A DNA stretch of 64,000 nucleotides from Carettochelys insculpta (taxonomy: Eukaryota > Chordata > Testudines > Carettochelyidae), in NCBI RefSeq assembly GCF_033958435.1, contig NC_134158.1:4731837-4795836 (forward strand). Direction: 5' to 3'. How positions within the stretch are numbered: position 1 is the stretch's first letter; each line of letters begins with the position of its first letter. A program made the translations under genes and the position numbers. Under the pieces are notes generated by a model. That model had not been told where the DNA came from and did no database searches. It saw nothing but the letters and a program-made list of their open reading frames with translations. This document shows positions 8,755-17,989 of the stretch, one piece after another.

Positions 8755-9515
8755 TTCAGACAATCTCCCAACCTTACGAGGTTTCTCACTAACAGGAACA
8801 GTCTATAAGCCCAGGAATAGCAGTCCTGGAACCTTTCCCTGCAACAAAGCCCGCTGCTCGCTTTCTCCACATATCTTCTCCGGAAATCCCATCACTGGAC
8901 CTAATCAGGTTACTCACAGAATCACGGGCACTTTGTCATGCTCCTCTACTAACATCATATATGCCAACAGTGCCCAGGTGCTTCGCATATTGGGCGGACT
9001 TCTAACTCCCTTAGACAAAGGGTCAATGGGCACAAAACAGACATCAAAACGCTCCAGATCCACAAACCAGTTAGTCAACATTTGCATGGAATGGGGCATT
9101 CTGTCGATGACCTCAAGGGATGTGTGTTACAGAAAAGCAATTCTTGCTCCGTTTTGGAAAGAGAAACATCTGAACTGGCTTTTCTATTCAAATTCGGCAC
9201 ATTAACACATGGTTTCAATCATGATGGGAACTTTCTGAGTCACTATAGCGGCTTGTCTGCATACTTGGCTCAATCTAATTCTTGGCCTTCCCCCCGCGCC
9301 ACCCCTCCGCTCTCTGATTTGCTCACCTTGATTATCTTTTTCCGATTTGTCCTCCTTGCTTACCGTTTTGGTTCTCTGTGCCTTAAATCTTGAGTCTGGT
9401 CTGGTCTGGCTATGGTCTGAAGAAGTGGGTCTGTCCCAGGAAAGCTCACCTAATAAACCATTTTGCTAGTCTTTAAAGTGCTACTTGACTGCTTTTTGTT
9501 TTGCTATTTATCATC
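8755..9515 (+). mobile_element. Penelope-like element 3' fragment with GIY-YIG endonuclease remnant
   Basis: The translated stretch contains GTFPCNKARCSLSPHI, ITGPNQVTHRITGTLSC and NIIYAN, then after a frame change near 9010-9030 RVNGHKTDIKT and SVDDLKGCVLQ. This order resembles the GIY-YIG endonuclease region of Penelope-like retroelements, whose conserved C-rich segment precedes the nuclease. The 3' UTR runs through tgtgccttaaatcttgagtc, ctgaagaagtgggtctgtcc and ttaaagtgctacttgactgctttttgttttg. Reverse transcriptase is absent. The insertion lies in the fold-back relic downstream of U2 copy 3. Confidence 0.6.
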
Positions 9516-9529
9516 TGTAAAAGCAGTTA

Positions 9530-9838
9530 AGTGCATATTTAGCACCTCATTAGCAAGTGCGCGGCTGGGGCACTTTGGAATTGCGGCGCTGGTCTAGATG
9601 GGGGTCCTTTTCAACAGAACCCCGGCAACTTCGAAATCCCCTTATTCCTATCAGCAAATTAAAATAAGGGGATTTCCACATCTGGAGCAGCTGCGCAGCG
9701 CGAGCCGCTGCAATTTCCAAGTGCTGCCCCCCACCCCGCCCCCCCGCATTCCAAAGAGAGTCTCATTCGTAATCTTCGAAATGGCTATTTGCATGGACAT
9801 TTTGAAGTTTTGGGCTAGTGTAGACATAGCCACTTTGT
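9530..9838. mobile_element. Decayed fold-back element, unit B
   Basis: Same relic as at 3890-4185, including the central inverted ccccttattcc / aataagggg stretch and the right end tagtgtagacatagcc. It is almost identical to its 5,653-bp-offset twin. Confidence 0.5.
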
Positions 9839-11099
9839 TTGATGTGACTCTGGATTTCTCCCCTTCCTACCGCTCTTCTGATGTGCCCACTTTGATTCCG
9901 ATTTTTCTGATTTGTCAACCTTGATGACTACTTTTGGTTGTCTGTGCCTTAAATATTGAGTCTTATGGTCTGAAGATGTAGGTCTATTCCAGAAAAGCTC
10001 ACCCCTTAATAAATTATTTTGTTAGCCTTTAAAATGCTCATAGACTGCTCTTTTTTTTGCAGAGAAAAGAATCCAAGTGTTTGTAAGAGGCAGGTCTGCT
10101 CTAGGTCAGCAGGCCTCCAGGGCTGGTGAAAGCAGAGGGCTGCAACTCCCCTTCATCAGCACTCCCATGATAAATATTGTTCCAGCCCCCCTGGCGAGAC
10201 CTGGTTTGTTTAACCATTAAGAACAGATTGAAACGTTTTGATTGTGCAGGTTTAAGACAAAGAGGAGACGCAACTGAAGACAGTTGGCAGTTTTTCCATG
10301 GGGCCTAAAAGGGCCTAAAAGCAAGCAAGCTGCACCCCTGTAGTCTAAAACTCTTTCAGTTCTGTGTAATGTTCACCTGGATCTGACATTGAATTCAGTG
10401 TGATGGTTTTGAAATTAACTTGCTGTTCAGTCTCAGTACTGATTGTAGCTGTGCTAATGAAAGCTCCTTGTTGTGTGAGTGAGAATGGATGCTGTACGTA
10501 TGCGAGACTGTCACCAGACGTTCCAGGAAGCGATCAGGACAGACCCTTCGCGCTGCGGATCATTACAAGGTGAGCAGTGGGCAACTCTAGAGAAGGAGAG
10601 AGGCAGTGAGAAACAGTCCTCAGTCAGCAGTAGCAGGCTGGGCCAATAGAAGACGAGCCTGTAGAGTGAGAGGGAAAAGGCGAGCAGTGGGCGCATTGCC
10701 ACCTAGAAAGGCTGGCGCACTCTGGGATGAAGCGGGGCTTTGCCCACGAGAGCTTATGCTCCAGAATGTTAGTCTCTGAGGTGCCCCAGGACTTGTTTTT
10801 CTTACAGTGCACTGCAGGGCAGTCCCAAGGGGGTATTAACCCTGAGCGAAATGCAAGTCCCCTCTCTCATGCGCTCTGCTGCCGCTTGTCCCGCTCCCCG
10901 CCCCCGCTCCCCCCAGCTGTTGGTCACCCCTTGGGAACAAGGCTGGGATGTTGGCCCAGCTGAGTTGGTGCTTCCTCTGTAAAACCCGGGCTGAGACTCA
11001 GCCTTCCCGTTAACTTTTCCCAGGCACCTGTGGAATGAATTTGTTCCGTGCACCCCTCATGTGAAATGTGACACGTCCCCTCCATATCAGTAGTCTGAC

Positions 11100-11960
11100 A
11101 AAGCGTGGGGGGGTGAGGTCAAGGGGTTCGGTGTGTGGGAGGGGGGCTCAGGGCTGGTGCAGAGGGTTGGGGGTGAGGGTGCTGTCTGGGCGTGCGGGCT
11201 CTGGGGTGGAGCCAGGTCTGAAGGGCTTCGGGTGCCGGCTGGCTCCGGGCTACAGCAGAGAGGACCCCACCCCAGCTCTCCCCCCGCCACAGCCCCCAGG
11301 CTGAGGCAGGGGGAGGCGCCACGTGGGGCTGGGCTGGGAGATCGACATCCCTCCCCTGCCCTCAGTGGGTCTGGGGCTGGCGGGGGCTCCCCTGGGCCGG
11401 GGGGTTCCCCAGCTGCAGCAGGTCCCTGCCAGGCTGGGGCGCCTTTCCCCTGACCGCGGCAGGCTCGGGCCAGTTGGGTCCCGCAGCGCCCTGCTTGCAG
11501 GGAACGTCGCCCCAGGTGATCTCCGACAGCAGCGTTCACCCCCAGCGGGGCTAAGCGGCGCCACGTGTCCCCCACCCCCGGGAGCAGCCCCAGCTCCTCG
11601 CCCCCGCCGGGAGGCCCGGCCCCGGCACAGCCCAGCGCCGAGCTCCCCGCACAGCGGCCAACGCCCCGTGAGCTCAGCGCCCCGGGAGGGGCTGGCCGGG
11701 GAGCCCCGTTACTCCCGGAGCAGCAGCCGGGCGGGGCGGGGCACGTCCCCTTCGCGTCCCGCTCCCCCAGGCGCGCGGGAGCTGCAGGGGCGGCCCCAGC
11801 GCGGCGCCGGCGGAGGGCGCCGGGCTCGAACTTCGGCTCGGGGGAGCCCGCGGCCGCGGGCGGCTTTAGCGCGCCCCCTGGCGGCCGCAGGTGGTCACTG
11901 CCGGCAGGGAGCTGAAGCCACCGAAGCAGCCGCCCGGGCTGACCAGACCCTCCCAGCACC
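11100..11960. promoter_or_regulatory. GC-rich CpG-dense block, unit B
   Basis: Copy of the block at 5450-6300. The GC-box run around 11740 is shorter. The long minus-strand open frame across it (11087-12082) is a composition artefact with no recognisable domain. Confidence 0.55.
11868..11890 (-). promoter_or_regulatory. CTCF-like binding site, unit B
   Basis: Base-for-base copy of the site at 6233-6255, with GCCGCCAGGGGGCGC on the minus strand. Confidence 0.5.
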
Positions 11961-12164
11961 TGGTGTGACCCAGACATTCCCCCCCCCCCCCCCCCCCGCG
12001 CCGCACAGCGTGATCTGACCCGCAGCCCCCGCCCCCCCCGCCTTCCAGCCTTGCCTGATCCAGACCCCCGCCCACAATGCATCCCCCCCCCGGCACCCGC
12101 CAGTCTGGTGTGAGCCAGGTGCCCTGCTGCAAAGCCCTGAGTAGTACAAGGGGTCTACCATCAA

Positions 12165-12500
12165 TCAAACTTTAGCCACGCCCTCTTTCCCTTTAGCCCC
12201 GCCCCTTTCGCCAGAAGTGCCGTCCCAGCCATTTCAGCTCCACCCACCTGTCATTGGAAGTCCTACCCTGTCGTGTCACTTCCGGGGGCTGTGGCCTACC
12301 AGAATCAAACTTTAGCCACACCCCCTTTTCCCTTCAGTCACGCCCCAGCCCTTTTAGCTCCGCCCACCTCTTTCACCAGACCTCCCACCCCCTTAACCCT
12401 TTCGACCCTCCCTTCTCCAAACAGAAGTTCCACCCCAATCTTTTTAGGCCCGCCCCTTGTCACCGGAAAACGTGCCCTTTGTGGGGTAGTTGTACAGCCG
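12165..12500. repeat. Degenerate CACCC/GC-box array, copy 2
   Basis: Units of ctttagccacgcc, tttagctccgcccacc and agaagt-ccacccc repeat with decay, directly upstream of the frame that begins near 12525. The array may have been a promoter of that segment, since it stays next to it in all three copies. Confidence 0.45.
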
Positions 12501-12524
12501 AGTCAAGTGAGACACGTGACTGGA

Positions 12525-12953
12525 AGGAAAGGGTGTCATGCGACCCCTCGAAGGACTCGCCCCGCCACCCTCTACCAATCGGAGCGCAGCGCTACCCCCA
12601 CAAAGAGGCCATCTGGCTCCAAGAGCGCGTGTTTCAGACCTGTGCAAAGGCTGAGCGGGAAGAGGGACACTTTCACCAGCCCTGCCAGGAGTTCGGACGT
12701 TGTTCATGTGCCGACGGGTCTCCGCCGCACGTGGAGAAAGCGCCGCATCCGCGGCAGGTCCGAGGGGAGCCCTTTGGCCCAACCCTTGTTGACGGAGACA
12801 CCGGAACCCGACCCCGAAACCCATCCGCTCTCGAGGCGGCCCGACAAGGTAGACGGCCTCTCTCTGTCCACCCCTCCGGAGGAAGGCGGCCGCAGCTCGC
12901 AGGAGTCGGACAAGGAGAACGGAAAAGAAGCCAACGAGGGAAGAAACGAATGA
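12525..12953 (+). CDS. Unrecognised conserved frame A
   Basis: I do not recognise this protein. The frame is Arg/Pro/Ser-rich, then acidic: it runs from about GRKGCHATP through SARSSDVVHVPTGLRR-like and TWRKRRIRGR stretches to TPEPDPETHP, DKVDGLSLSTPPEE and ESDKENGKE, and stops at 12951-12953. The inverted copy at 56982-56530 keeps the same frame and the same stop, with mostly conservative or in-frame changes (for example PLAQPLLTDTPEPDPQ there). This suggests the frame was under selection at some time. No ATG is obvious near the left end, and the true start could be upstream or in another exon. Low-complexity composition makes function unpredictable. Confidence 0.35.
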   Translation, partial: RKGCHATPRRTRPATLYQSERSATPTKRPSGSKSACFRPVQRLSGKRDTFTSPARSSDVVHVPTGLRRTWRKRRIRGRSEGSPLAQPLLTETPEPDPETHPLSRRPDKVDGLSLSTPPEEGGRSSQESDKENGKEANEGRNE

Positions 12954-13042
12954 GCGAGGTGGGGGGGGGGTGTGATGGGATTTTGTGAAAACCTAAAACG
13001 ACCCCAGGATCTTGCATTATTTTCTTTCTGGGAATCTCTCCA

Positions 13043-13381
13043 GAGCTCGACGGGGCCTTCCTTGAGGACCCAGAGCCCCAGGACGACGTTGTGTCAGAGA
13101 ACGAAGATGAAACGGGCCCACCTTGGTTTTGCTCAGCACCGATACAAACCACTGAAGATAACGCCAAGGACGACGGCGATGAGGAATTTAGGAAGAGGCT
13201 TGGTATGGAAGCGGCTGAGCCAGTCCCACATCGTCAGTGTAAAAAAGGTCTGCGTTCGATTGTACGCGATGCTGTTTGTGCTGTCCTCGAGCACTGCCTC
13301 CGGGAAAAGCTTTTTGAAGACTGTGAGGCCTGTGTCATAGGTGCACCAGGCCAAAGGCACCAGGACTTGGTGGCCCCTTAG
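13043..13381 (+). CDS. Unrecognised conserved frame B (possible 3' exon)
   Basis: The frame opens after an acceptor-like ttctttctgggaatctctccag. It starts acidic (FLEDPEPQDDVVSENEDE), then PPWFCSAPIQTTEDNAKDD, and ends in a Cys-containing segment (AVCAVLEHCLREKLFEDC, EACVIGAPGQRHQD) before the stop at 13379-13381. The inverted copy (56448 downward) has a 2-base deletion and a 1,018-bp LTR insertion, so only this copy is open. A donor for joining frame A to frame B in phase is not evident: the gcgag|gtgggg site lies after frame A's stop. They may be separate exons of alternative transcripts or unrelated. I cannot name the family. Confidence 0.35.
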   Translation, partial: ELDGAFLEDPEPQDDVVSENEDETGPPWFCSAPIQTTEDNAKDDGDEEFRKRLGMEAAEPVPHRQCKKGLRSIVRDAVCAVLEHCLREKLFEDCEACVIGAPGQRHQDLVAP

Positions 13382-13517
13382 AGACTAACAGAGATTTTGG
13401 AGCATGTGCTTCAAAACGTCTCTCAAAAAATTCTGTCTGAATTGTTCTGGGCCTGGAGCTTCAGGCACCTCAATCCCCTCCTTAATAGGGCCCTGGGCAC
13501 GTCCAGCGCCCTCTGCC

Positions 13518-13730
13518 CTGCAGCAGCTCCAGCGCCGGCTGCTGACACGCCCCCTCCAGCTGTGTGTTGAGGGCGCCAGTCCGGGAAATCTTCTCCCCCA
13601 GCTGGGTGGCATTTTCCTCCCTCCTCGGCCCGATCTCCTGGGCCTGCTCTCCCAGCCGTGCCAGCAGGCGGCGCTCTTGTTCAGCCAGGAACTCCCACGC
13701 CACCAGCTGCCTCTCCACCGCCGTCTGCCG
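13518..13730 (-). pseudogene. TRIM coiled-coil exon relic (exon-3 type)
   Basis: On the minus strand the frame RQTAVERQLVAWEFLAEQER, then LARLGEQAQEIG, then the end ACQQPALELLQ matches exon 3 of the TRIM gene at 22394-22624 (RQTQRERQ...EFLQ), but is 213 rather than 231 bp. The acceptor (cccccag-like ccccag|CGGCAG) is intact. The donor is lost (ctgcag|ggcaga), whereas the copy at 54741-54953 has lost the acceptor but kept the donor. No matching B-box or B30.2 exon lies nearby in this orientation. Confidence 0.65.
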
Positions 13731-14021
13731 CTGGGGTGCGCGGAGGGGCCGGGCTGGCCACGGGGAGAGGGACGCAGGACGTGGGCTGTTCCGCGCTGCC
13801 CGGGGCTTTTCATTCACAACTCAGCCGGGCCTAGCCAGCTCGCAGCCCCGAAAGAAGGCGGCCCCAGCGACTCCTGTGAGGAGCAGCGAACAGGAGCAGC
13901 TCGCGGGCAGCTCGCCTTTGGGAGGAGCCACACACCTGTTCTCACCTTTCTTGTCCGGGGTTTCTCTTGTGCCCTCCAAGGCGGCACTGGAAACAAATAA
14001 GGGATCTCTGTCAAGGGAGCA

Positions 14022-14210
14022 ATGGGGAGTGACGTGGCTGGGGAGAGCTCTGGTGCTGTGACCTGCGGGGCATGTGCCGTGTTTGTCTTCCTCCCGAATG
14101 AGAGAGAGGATTTTCTCTGGCCCAGGGGGAGCTGGGAGCCATTTTAGACGAGAAGGTGAAAGGACTCGAGGCACAAATCCCAACCCTCAGGTCCCTCAGA
14201 GAAGGTGAAG
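14022..14210 (+). pseudogene. LINE ORF1-like fragment
   Basis: The frame begins MGSDVAGESSGAVTCGACAV and continues FVFLPNERE. A longer version is on the minus strand at 54449-53868. From memory this resembles the N-terminal zinc-finger and coiled-coil region of turtle CR1 ORF1 proteins (a C-x-x-C pair then LEEKVKGLEAQI). Here it is frameshifted and cut at 14210 by a PLE tail (gcgacttggctgctttttgttttg). Assignment is tentative. Confidence 0.35.
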
Positions 14211-14240
14211 TGCGACTTGGCTGCTTTTTGTTTTGACAGT
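14211..14240 (+). mobile_element. PLE 3' terminal fragment
   Basis: Only the last bases of the tail (gtgcgacttggctgctttttg) are present, interrupting the ORF1-like frame. Confidence 0.5.
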
Positions 14241-14565
14241 GTAGAGACGAGCGGGGCTTCCTCTCTGTCACTGGGCTCCCCGCGCGCTGCGGACACACCC
14301 GCTGGGGGGTTGTGTTGAACACGTGTCCGTGGCCTCATCTGTGGTTGTGGTCACTGGGTTGTCGCACTCCCAATGGAGTCGGAGCACCTGACTGGGACCC
14401 CCCTGGGCGCAGCTGTGCGGGGGGGGGGGGTCGGGCGCTGGCGGCTGGAGCCGGAACTAACCGGTTTTTCCCGCCCTTTTCCCTCAGCGTTCCATCCCCT
14501 CAGAGCTGTTTGCCCCCCAGGGCGCCAGGGGCAGGTCCCCCCCCCCAGGCGTCTGTCAGAGCCGG

Positions 14566-14590
14566 GGACGGACGGACGGACGGACGGACG
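14566..14590. repeat. (GGAC)n microsatellite
   Basis: About six perfect GGAC repeats lie inside a GC-rich stretch (about 14380-14980) that has no recognisable gene. Confidence 0.8.
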
Positions 14591-15159
14591 TCCCAGGGCG
14601 GCTGCCCGGCTCTGCCCCCACCCCCACAGCAGCAGCGCCGTCTGGCCCAGGGCAGAGCCAGCGCGGGCGTCACGCTGCCCAGCGCCGGCCGGCTGCTGCC
14701 TGCCAAGGGAGGGGAAGGAGGAGATCGTCCTCCCACCCGCCCGTGTGTCCCCTCACGCCCCATCCGCACCCCTGCCCCGCTGCCTCCCTCAGCTCCCACC
14801 GCCCAGGGACTCCTCAGCGCCCACCGAGGGCTCCCCGCAGGCCAACGGCCGCAGGTCCTGAGCACCCGCCGCCCTGACGGACGCCACCCGGCGCTGCCCG
14901 AGGGCAGAGCTCTCCGGCCGGGGGCTGAGCGTGTGGGGTGTGCAGGGCGCTGGGCTGGGGCTGGGCTTCCTGCCCACTGCGACGTCCCCGGTCCCAGCAC
15001 GGGGTGTTTTATTCCACTGACTGTTGGTTACTGATTCTCTTCCCCTCCCCCACAGCGTAAATTAACCCCTAACACACCGAATTCTGGTGTGAATCCCGCT
15101 CACCGCTCCTCACTGTGGGATGCAGAGACAGAGCTGGACACAGGTATGTGTGAGACAGA

Positions 15160-15240
15160 GACCTGCAGAAGTGGGTCCGTCCCAGGGAAGCTCATCACCT
15201 AACACATCAGTTTTTCAGTCTTTAAAGCGCTCCCTGCTGG
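15160..15240 (+). mobile_element. PLE-type 3' tail, decayed
   Basis: Contains gcagaagtgggtccgtccc, agggaagctcatcacctaa and cagtctttaaagcgctccc in the order of the other PLE tails. Confidence 0.5.
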
Positions 15241-15784
15241 CAGGCGTGTGTTGCTGGAATAGAGACTCACACGGCGACCTCCCTGGTACTGTCCCTCGTT
15301 AGGGGATGAGGCAGAGGGAGGGGCCATTCGGGGTCAGCCACAGGGGACACACTCAATTGGAGGAACGGTTTTGCTTGCCCAGGAGAAGGGTGTTTAACAC
15401 ACTCACCCGCATCCACATCAAACTCCTGAGCCTTCCCTCGAACACCCCCACATACTGCCCAGTGTGCCCCCGACCGCCCCACCCCTCACTGCCCAGATCT
15501 CCCCACAGCCCCTCTGAGACCCCGTCTCCCACACGCCGCCCCCAGCAGCACTCCCCAGCCCTGCCGGACTGGGAATGTGTCCCCCGCTGGGCTGAGCGAG
15601 GCCGTAGGGCTGCATGGGGCTGTCTCCCCCTCACCAGCAGGACCCAGCAGCAGCAACATTTAAAGTTTTAAGTGTCCCTTGAAGGCTGGTCCCCCTGGGA
15701 GATTTGGCTCTGGTGGGAGCAGGCCCAGGGATGCAGAGTGGGGATGTCCTGAGCCGTGGGGACAGGTCAGTGGCCACCGTGATT

Positions 15785-15980
15785 GGACAAGTACCAGAGA
15801 GGCAGCCGTGTTAGTCTGTGTCTTCGAGAACAAGAAGTCCTGGGGCCCCTTGTAGACTAAGAGAGATTTTGGAGCATGAGCTTTCGTGGGCAAAGACCCG
15901 CTTCCCCAGATGCCTCCACGAACGCTCATGCTCCAAAGCCTCTGTGAGTCTCTAAGGGGCCCCAGGACTTCTTGTTCCTG
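15785..15980 (+). mobile_element. Reptile SINE-like repeat, two halves
   Basis: The sequence runs agaggcagccgtgttagtctgt, aacaagaagtcctggggccc, tagactaagagagattttgg, agcatgagctttcgtgggc, then a partial inverted copy ending in gccccaggacttcttgttc. It is typical of an abundant turtle/crocodile interspersed repeat, and I cannot give it a definite family name. Confidence 0.5.
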
Positions 15981-16499
15981 ACTGGACGGGCTGTCTGGAT
16001 GAGAGCAGCTGGGGTTGGCTGAAATGAGGGGCTCTTTCAATGGCAATGTACCCACTGTCGCAGGCCCAGGTGACGGACCCGGAAGCAGTGCGCCCCGGCG
16101 CTGTCCAAAGGCTGCCTGGTGGGACTAAGGGAATCACTTTGGCCTGTCCCTGCCCACGTACACACTAGCACAGCTCAGCCTTGCAGGGGGCAGCTCCCGC
16201 CTGGGGTTAGCTTTGCTACGCTCCAGGCTGATCCCAGTGGTACCTGGCAGGGACCTGCGCTGTCTGGAGCCCTGTTGTGGGGGGCCACAAAGCATTAGCG
16301 TCCACACAGTGTTCAGCTCCGTGACCTCCTCTAGTGTCGGCCGCAGCATCGATGTCTAACCCCTCGCGGAGCTGCCCAGGAGTTCTGCATCCCAGTGGGA
16401 CCTCCTCTCCCTGCCGGACATGGGGCCTTTATCACAGCACTTCCCCCCAGCGGACACACTCTTTCATGGGGGCAGTGGTGCTGCTGCTTAGCAGGCAGC

Positions 16500-16625
16500 A
16501 TGATCTAGAGGGTAGGGCCCTGACAGGACAAGGCATATTTGGCTTCTATGATGACCTCAGCCACTGACATGCTGGGTAACCCTCAGTAACTCACTGCCTT
16601 GCTTTGTGCCTCAGTTTCCCTTCTT
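16500..16625 (+). mobile_element. MIR-like SINE fragment
   Basis: The order gatctagagggta, ctgggtaaccctcagtaact and tttgtgcctcagtttccc matches the core and 3' part of MIR/CORE-SINEs. Confidence 0.55.
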
Positions 16626-17276
16626 ACCCTTTGTCTTCTCCATTTTAACCAAACCCCTCAGGGCCAGGATGTCCCTCAGCGTGTGTTGTGTGGAGCCCAG
16701 ATCTGAGCTGGAGTTTCTCAGGGCTACTCTGCTGCAAACACAGGTAATGGGGTAACAACTTTCTAACCGGTAAAAATCATTGCGTTGTGCTGTTCTTAAA
16801 ACAGGGATTACACAAAGTACCATTGGATGTTATTTACTATTTGTACATATCTATTAAGGACTGTCTTGTATTCACGTGCATTGCGGCTTTTGAAGTTTGG
16901 CTTTTGGAGCTGAATTTGAAAACAATGGCTCTTGTTGCTATTTCGGTTGCAGACTCCTGCACAAAGGGCTACGTCGCAGCTTCAGGGGCAAATTCTAAGA
17001 ATGAGCACCAGGGAGATGCCACCTGGTGACCTTTGCCACTACTTTTTGGTAAACAAGAGAACGGATGTACCTGGGCCATGATATTGTTGGGCACCTGCTG
17101 AGGCTTCACAAGATAAGGGCCACCAATATACCTCAGTGTGCGGTTACAAGAGCAAAGCTGGAACATGAGATCCAGATATTTTTATACTCACCTAACAGGC
17201 TATTTATACACTTATTTAAATCCATATTCGTAAGTGTCTGCCTACAATAGTAACACCTACCTAACATGGACACAGA
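16626..17276. other. No feature recognised
   Basis: I see no gene, RNA or named repeat in this AT-richer stretch. Open frames are short and featureless. Confidence 0.5.
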
Positions 17277-17986
17277 GGCTACGTCTACACGTGCACCCTA
17301 CATCGAAGTAGCTTATTTCGATGTTGCGACATCGAAATAGGCTATTTCGATGAATAACGTCTACACGTCCTCCAGGGCCGGCAACGTCGACGTTCAACTT
17401 CGACGTTGCGCAGCCCGACATCGAAATAGGCGCAGCGAGGGAACGTCTACATGCCAAAGTAGCACACATCGAAATAAGGGAGCCAGGCACAGCTGCAGAC
17501 AGGGTCACGGGGCGGACTCAACAGCAAGTCGCTCCCTTAAAGGGCCCCTCCCAGACACACTTTCATTAAACAGTGCAAGATACACAGAGCCAACAACTAG
17601 TTGCAGACCCTGTATATGCAGCACGGACCCCCAGCTGCAGCAGCAGCAGCCAGAAGCCCTGGGCTAAGGGCTGCTGCACACGGTGACCACAGAGCCCCGC
17701 AAGGGCTGGAGAGAGAGTATCTCTCAACCCCCCAGCTGATGGCCGCCATGGAGGACCCCGCTATTTCGATGTTGCGGGACGCGGATCGTCTACACGTCCC
17801 TACTTCGATGTTGAACGTCGAAGTAGGGCGCTATTCCCATCCCCTCATGGGGTTAGCGACTTCGACGTCTCGCAGCCTAACGTCGATTTCAACTTCGAAA
17901 TAGCGCCCAACACGTGTAGCCGCGACGGGCGCTATTTCGAAGTTACTGCCGCTACTTCGAAGTAGCGTGCACGTGTAGACGCAGCT
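17277..17986 (+). mobile_element. 710-bp inverted-repeat DNA element, copy 1
   Basis: The ends are GGCTACGTCTACACGTGCA and, inverted, AGCTGCGTCTACACGTGCA. The element is flanked by a 3-bp duplication AGA (17274-17276 and 17987-17989). Subterminal regions are packed with short permuted motifs (ttcgaagtag, atttcgatgt, catcgaaatag). Two other copies, also exactly 710 bp, lie at 36059-36768 and 39354-40063. There is no transposase, so it is non-autonomous. A 3-bp duplication would fit PIF/Harbinger or CACTA-like superfamilies, but AGA and TAG are not the TWA preferred by Harbinger, so I leave the superfamily open. Confidence 0.85.
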
Positions 17987-17989
17987 AGA

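Larger units (their letters stand above)
9543..12240 (+). repeat. U2-unit spacer, direct repeat copy B
   Basis: This is the second copy of 3890-6590. It keeps the same PLE tail (about 9853-10063), the SINE-like end (about 10738-10813), the CpG-dense block and the CTCF-like site. Differences are a deletion inside the GC-box run near 11735 and a C-run expansion near 11978-11999. Confidence 0.85.
12145..14210 (+). repeat. Inverted-duplicate segment, left copy
   Basis: The segment matches the reverse complement of 54261-57228 collinearly: CACCC array, unrecognised frames, TRIM exon relic and ORF1-like frame. The right copy carries a 1,018-bp LTR insertion. Left copy is cut at 14210 by a PLE tail. 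Confidence 0.8.

Noticed and set aside
11087..12082. 331-codon minus-strand open frame (and 251 codons at 5480-6235)
   Set aside because: They lie in GC/CpG-dense sequence where stops are rare, several frames are open at once, they are low-complexity Pro/Gly/Ala/Arg, and the frame is not kept between the repeat copies.
17601..17903. 100-codon frame repeated three times as a conserved small gene
   Set aside because: It lies wholly in the 710-bp DNA element; conservation reflects recent transposition, and it has no start context or domain.
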